This document shows positions 61,486-64,000 of a stretch of DNA of 64,000 nucleotides, in pieces. The notes under the pieces are model-generated. The model was not told the DNA's origin, searched no databases, and worked only from the letters and a program-made list of their open reading frames with translations. Position numbers and translations under genes: made by a program. Position 1 is the first letter of the stretch, and each line of letters opens with the position of its first letter. The stretch is from Phaeoceros laevis (Eukaryota > Anthocerotophyta > Anthocerotopsida > Notothyladales), in the NCBI GenBank assembly GCA_049999765.1, contig JBNGIQ010009446.1:268045-332044 (forward strand), written 5' to 3'.

Positions 61486-64000
61486 ATGCCGGCAGGGGAG
61501 GCAAACCTGTTTGGCCTCCAGCAGTTCGACTACCGGACGAGTTTCTTCTCCGTCGACCCTGTCTTCTCCAAGGTAGGCTAGCTACAGTAAATCAATCTAC
61601 CTAGTACATCAATCAAATCCTTTTCAAGAGTCCTAAAGTTCCGAGAGCTAGGGATAGGTTGTTGATTGATCACTGGCCACAAATCTGAAGTGTGATGAAA
61701 CTGTGTAGGGAGTAGGATATGCGGCTCTGGTGGGATTGGGAACTGCTTTTGCCGTCTTGGCAATTCTTGTCTTCTATTTGGACCAGAAGTATGCAGGCAG
61801 TGAGTACCATTCCGAAGAGTTTAATACAGCGGGACGGAGCATCAAAACTGGGCTGATTGCTGTGGATATTGTCAGCCACTGGACATGGTATATGCTCGTA
61901 AGCTCAATTGGTTTGGGGTGACCCTGGACATGCATCGTTTTCCCATTTGACAGTGACAGTACTACATACATATATGCAGGGTGGCAGTTTTGCTCCAATC
62001 CACGGTGTATGTGTACCAGTACGGCGTCAGCGCGGCTATTTGGTACGTAAGCTTCCTGTAGTTGGTCCAGGTTTTAAGCTTATCTTCACACAAATAGCGC
62101 GAGTCTCTGAAGACCTGTTGGACCTGCATCTGCACCTGCAAAGACAGGAATGCAAATTCCGCGGTGGTGCAACTCCTTGTTTTCAGCGCCATCGCTGTGC
62201 AACTAAAGCGTAGGGCACCCAAAACGCACACAATTATAGAGCTTGTGCGACATCGATGGGGTCACGGAGCTGGATTTGTGAGAAGCTGCTCTAGATACAA
62301 GCTTGTTGCAAAGAGCGTTTACGGGTATCTTTGTACTTACTGCTGCTACTGCTGTCTGGCGCAGGTTTTTATCTACCTTTCTTATCTCAACAACATTCTA
62401 GTCGCGACCTTGATGATCATCGGGTCAGCCAATATCTTTGTGGCCGCAACGGGTACGAGGTGGTCAGGAAACCATTTCAAGATTTGATCACACATAGTCT
62501 GTTCAACGCATGTTTCCTGGCCATGGCAGGCATGAACACCTATGCGGCAATGATGCTTGTTCCTCTGTCTATCGTTGTCTATACTGTGGTTGGTGGACTC
62601 AAGGCGACCTTTATCTCCTCCTACCTTCACACTGTAGTAATTTTTGTTGGTCTCAACATCTTGGTATATGCGGTATGCTACTCTTGAGCCTTTCCATCAC
62701 CAACAGCATGGGTAAAGTCACCAGTCCAATCCAGCTTACCGTGGATGATTGTCCTTGACAAGTTTGCAGGTGTACGTGTCAGGCACGTTTCCTATACGGA
62801 ACCTAAGCCAGATGTGGCACAACCTCAACACATATGCGACGGTTGCTCCAGTTAAAGGTTTTGTTTCATTCTAGCAATTCCAGTGTTGAACAGCCCTTTG
62901 AGTCTCTTGTGCTTCAGAGGTTTCTCATCTTAATTCCATTTTAGGTAACAAGGATGGCAGCTACATGACCCTCTTCAGCATCTCGGGTATTGAATATGGA
63001 GTGCTAAACTTATTCGCAAGCTTTGGCAACCTATTTGTTGATCAAGCCTATTGGCAGGTAGTCAATTGAAGCACTATGAAATCTTTAAGAGATTTGGAGG
63101 CCTAGGAAATGAAAAAGCACCATTATTAGCTGGACCCTTTTGTCTATTCTAACCTCTCCACTCTCAATTGTTTCAACAGAGTGCTATAGCTGCTTCACCC
63201 ATAGCTTCCTTTCGAGGCTACATATTAGGTGCACTGGTATGGATTCCAATTCCCTTAGCGTTGGGTACAGCTTTGGGCTGGGCGGCTCTTGCGTCGGATC
63301 TCCCCATCAGCCTTGAAGAGACGGAAGCCGGGCTCGTAGCCTTGGCCTCCGCACAATTTCTACTTGGCAAAGGCATGCTTCAGCGTACCAGTGCACACTG
63401 CGGAAACAAGGGATCTGAGTAGGGTATGATGGGTATTGACGAGGTTTTTGGTGGTAGTGGTTCAAACACAGGAGGGGTTATGCTCGTAATGTTAATGGTC
63501 CTCATGGCTGCTACATCCACAGGATCCGGTGAGCTCATTGCCATGAGCTCGCTCTTCACATACGATGTCTACAAGGTGGAAACATTCTCTCCAGCTGCTG
63601 AAGTCCTTCAATTTTGCATACATGTCATGCTTGAAGTATGTGCAGACTGAAGTGGATGGAGCAATGCTTTTGCTTACCGTCCATGTGTTGGTGGTGGAAT
63701 TTTAACAACCAATACGCAGGCTTACATAAGACGGCAGGCTACTGGAGCTGAACTACTCATCGTCTCAAGAGTATCCGTCGTTGTGTTCGGTATACTTATG
63801 GCAGCCGTGGCATGCATCTTGTACAAGGTCGTAGCCATGATCTTGTGAATGATCAGTTTTTCTCCCTGGCTAGTATAGTGGCTTCCACGATGAAACTGTC
63901 TCGAGAAACAAAGCCAGTGCTAAGCACGTTGGGTGTACTCCTGCCTGCCTTCCTCCTGTGCAGGTCGGTGTGGATGTTAACTTCCTCTTTCTGGTGGGAG
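61486..64000 (+). CDS. DUR3: DUR3-type urea/H+ symporter (partial, runs off the window)
   Basis: Solute:sodium symporter family; in plants DUR3 imports urea across the plasma membrane with protons. Exons deduced from GT-AG borders and alignment to known DUR3 patterns: 61486-61572, 61709-61887, 61980-62042, 62148-62277, 62365-62452, 62530-62672, 62770-62857, 62945-63057, 63180-63384, 63472-63575, 63720-63827, and 63964 onward. Joined, they give [113 protein letters not shown], all typical DUR3 signatures in correct order. About ten membrane helices are covered before the window ends. The splice near 63384 is the least certain. Confidence 0.85.

Noticed and set aside
61713-61921. DUR3 exon 2 extended to the GTAAGC at 61898
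   Set aside because: Using the donor at 61888 instead restores WTWVAVLLQS across the splice, which matches the DUR3 family. The later donor breaks the frame.

Overview
The window is nuclear DNA of a land plant. Evidence for this is GT-AG introns of about 80-250 bp, a PPR family of the PLS type, a plant-style F-box gene, a DUR3 urea transporter with about a dozen exons, and plant transposon debris (CACTA, Ty3/gypsy, SINE). The many PPR relics, short introns and unfamiliar receptor-kinase ectodomains suggest a seed-free plant (bryophyte or lycophyte), but the sequence alone does not settle this. Two runs of exactly 100 N mark a draft scaffold.

Layout. 1-9 kb is a relic zone: a broken SANT/Myb-like gene, a SINE, a CACTA end, minisatellites, a Crinkler/RHS-type NTPase fragment, a plastid-type EF-G scrap, a double hairpin and a gypsy pol scrap. 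9.2-10.8 kb holds a member of an unrecognised gene family; broken copies lie near 21 kb and 43.7 kb. 11-43.4 kb is dominated by five direct tandem copies of one lectin-type receptor-like kinase (RLK1-RLK5). Each has a signal peptide, a ricin-B-like beta-trefoil, a DUF642/galactose-binding-like domain, one membrane helix and a Ser/Thr kinase split by one intron. RLK1 and RLK3 look intact. RLK2 has a frameshift and RLK4 a nonsense codon. RLK5 has lost its signal peptide by frameshift but keeps a long open frame. Two decayed PPR clusters precede RLK3 and RLK4 as part of a 7.4-7.5 kb segmental duplication. An acireductone dioxygenase gene (22-23.4 kb) and an F-box gene (36.9-38.3 kb) sit between kinases.

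47-57.2 kb carries a second tandem array, on the minus strand: five paralogous proteins of 79-96 residues that I cannot assign to any known family, each in a 2-3 kb unit with conserved flanks. 53-57 kb also holds duplicated debris, including a CDPK-type kinase scrap. The right end holds a divergent pair: a two-exon fatty acyl-AMP ligase-like gene (minus) and a DUR3-type urea/H+ symporter (plus) that runs off the window.

The best candidates for something new are the ricin-B/DUF642 receptor-kinase array, with its recurrent upstream ATG/uORF, and the array of orphan small proteins. Both look like fast-evolving tandem families. A role in perceiving sugars or microbes is inference for the kinases; the small proteins have no assignable role.
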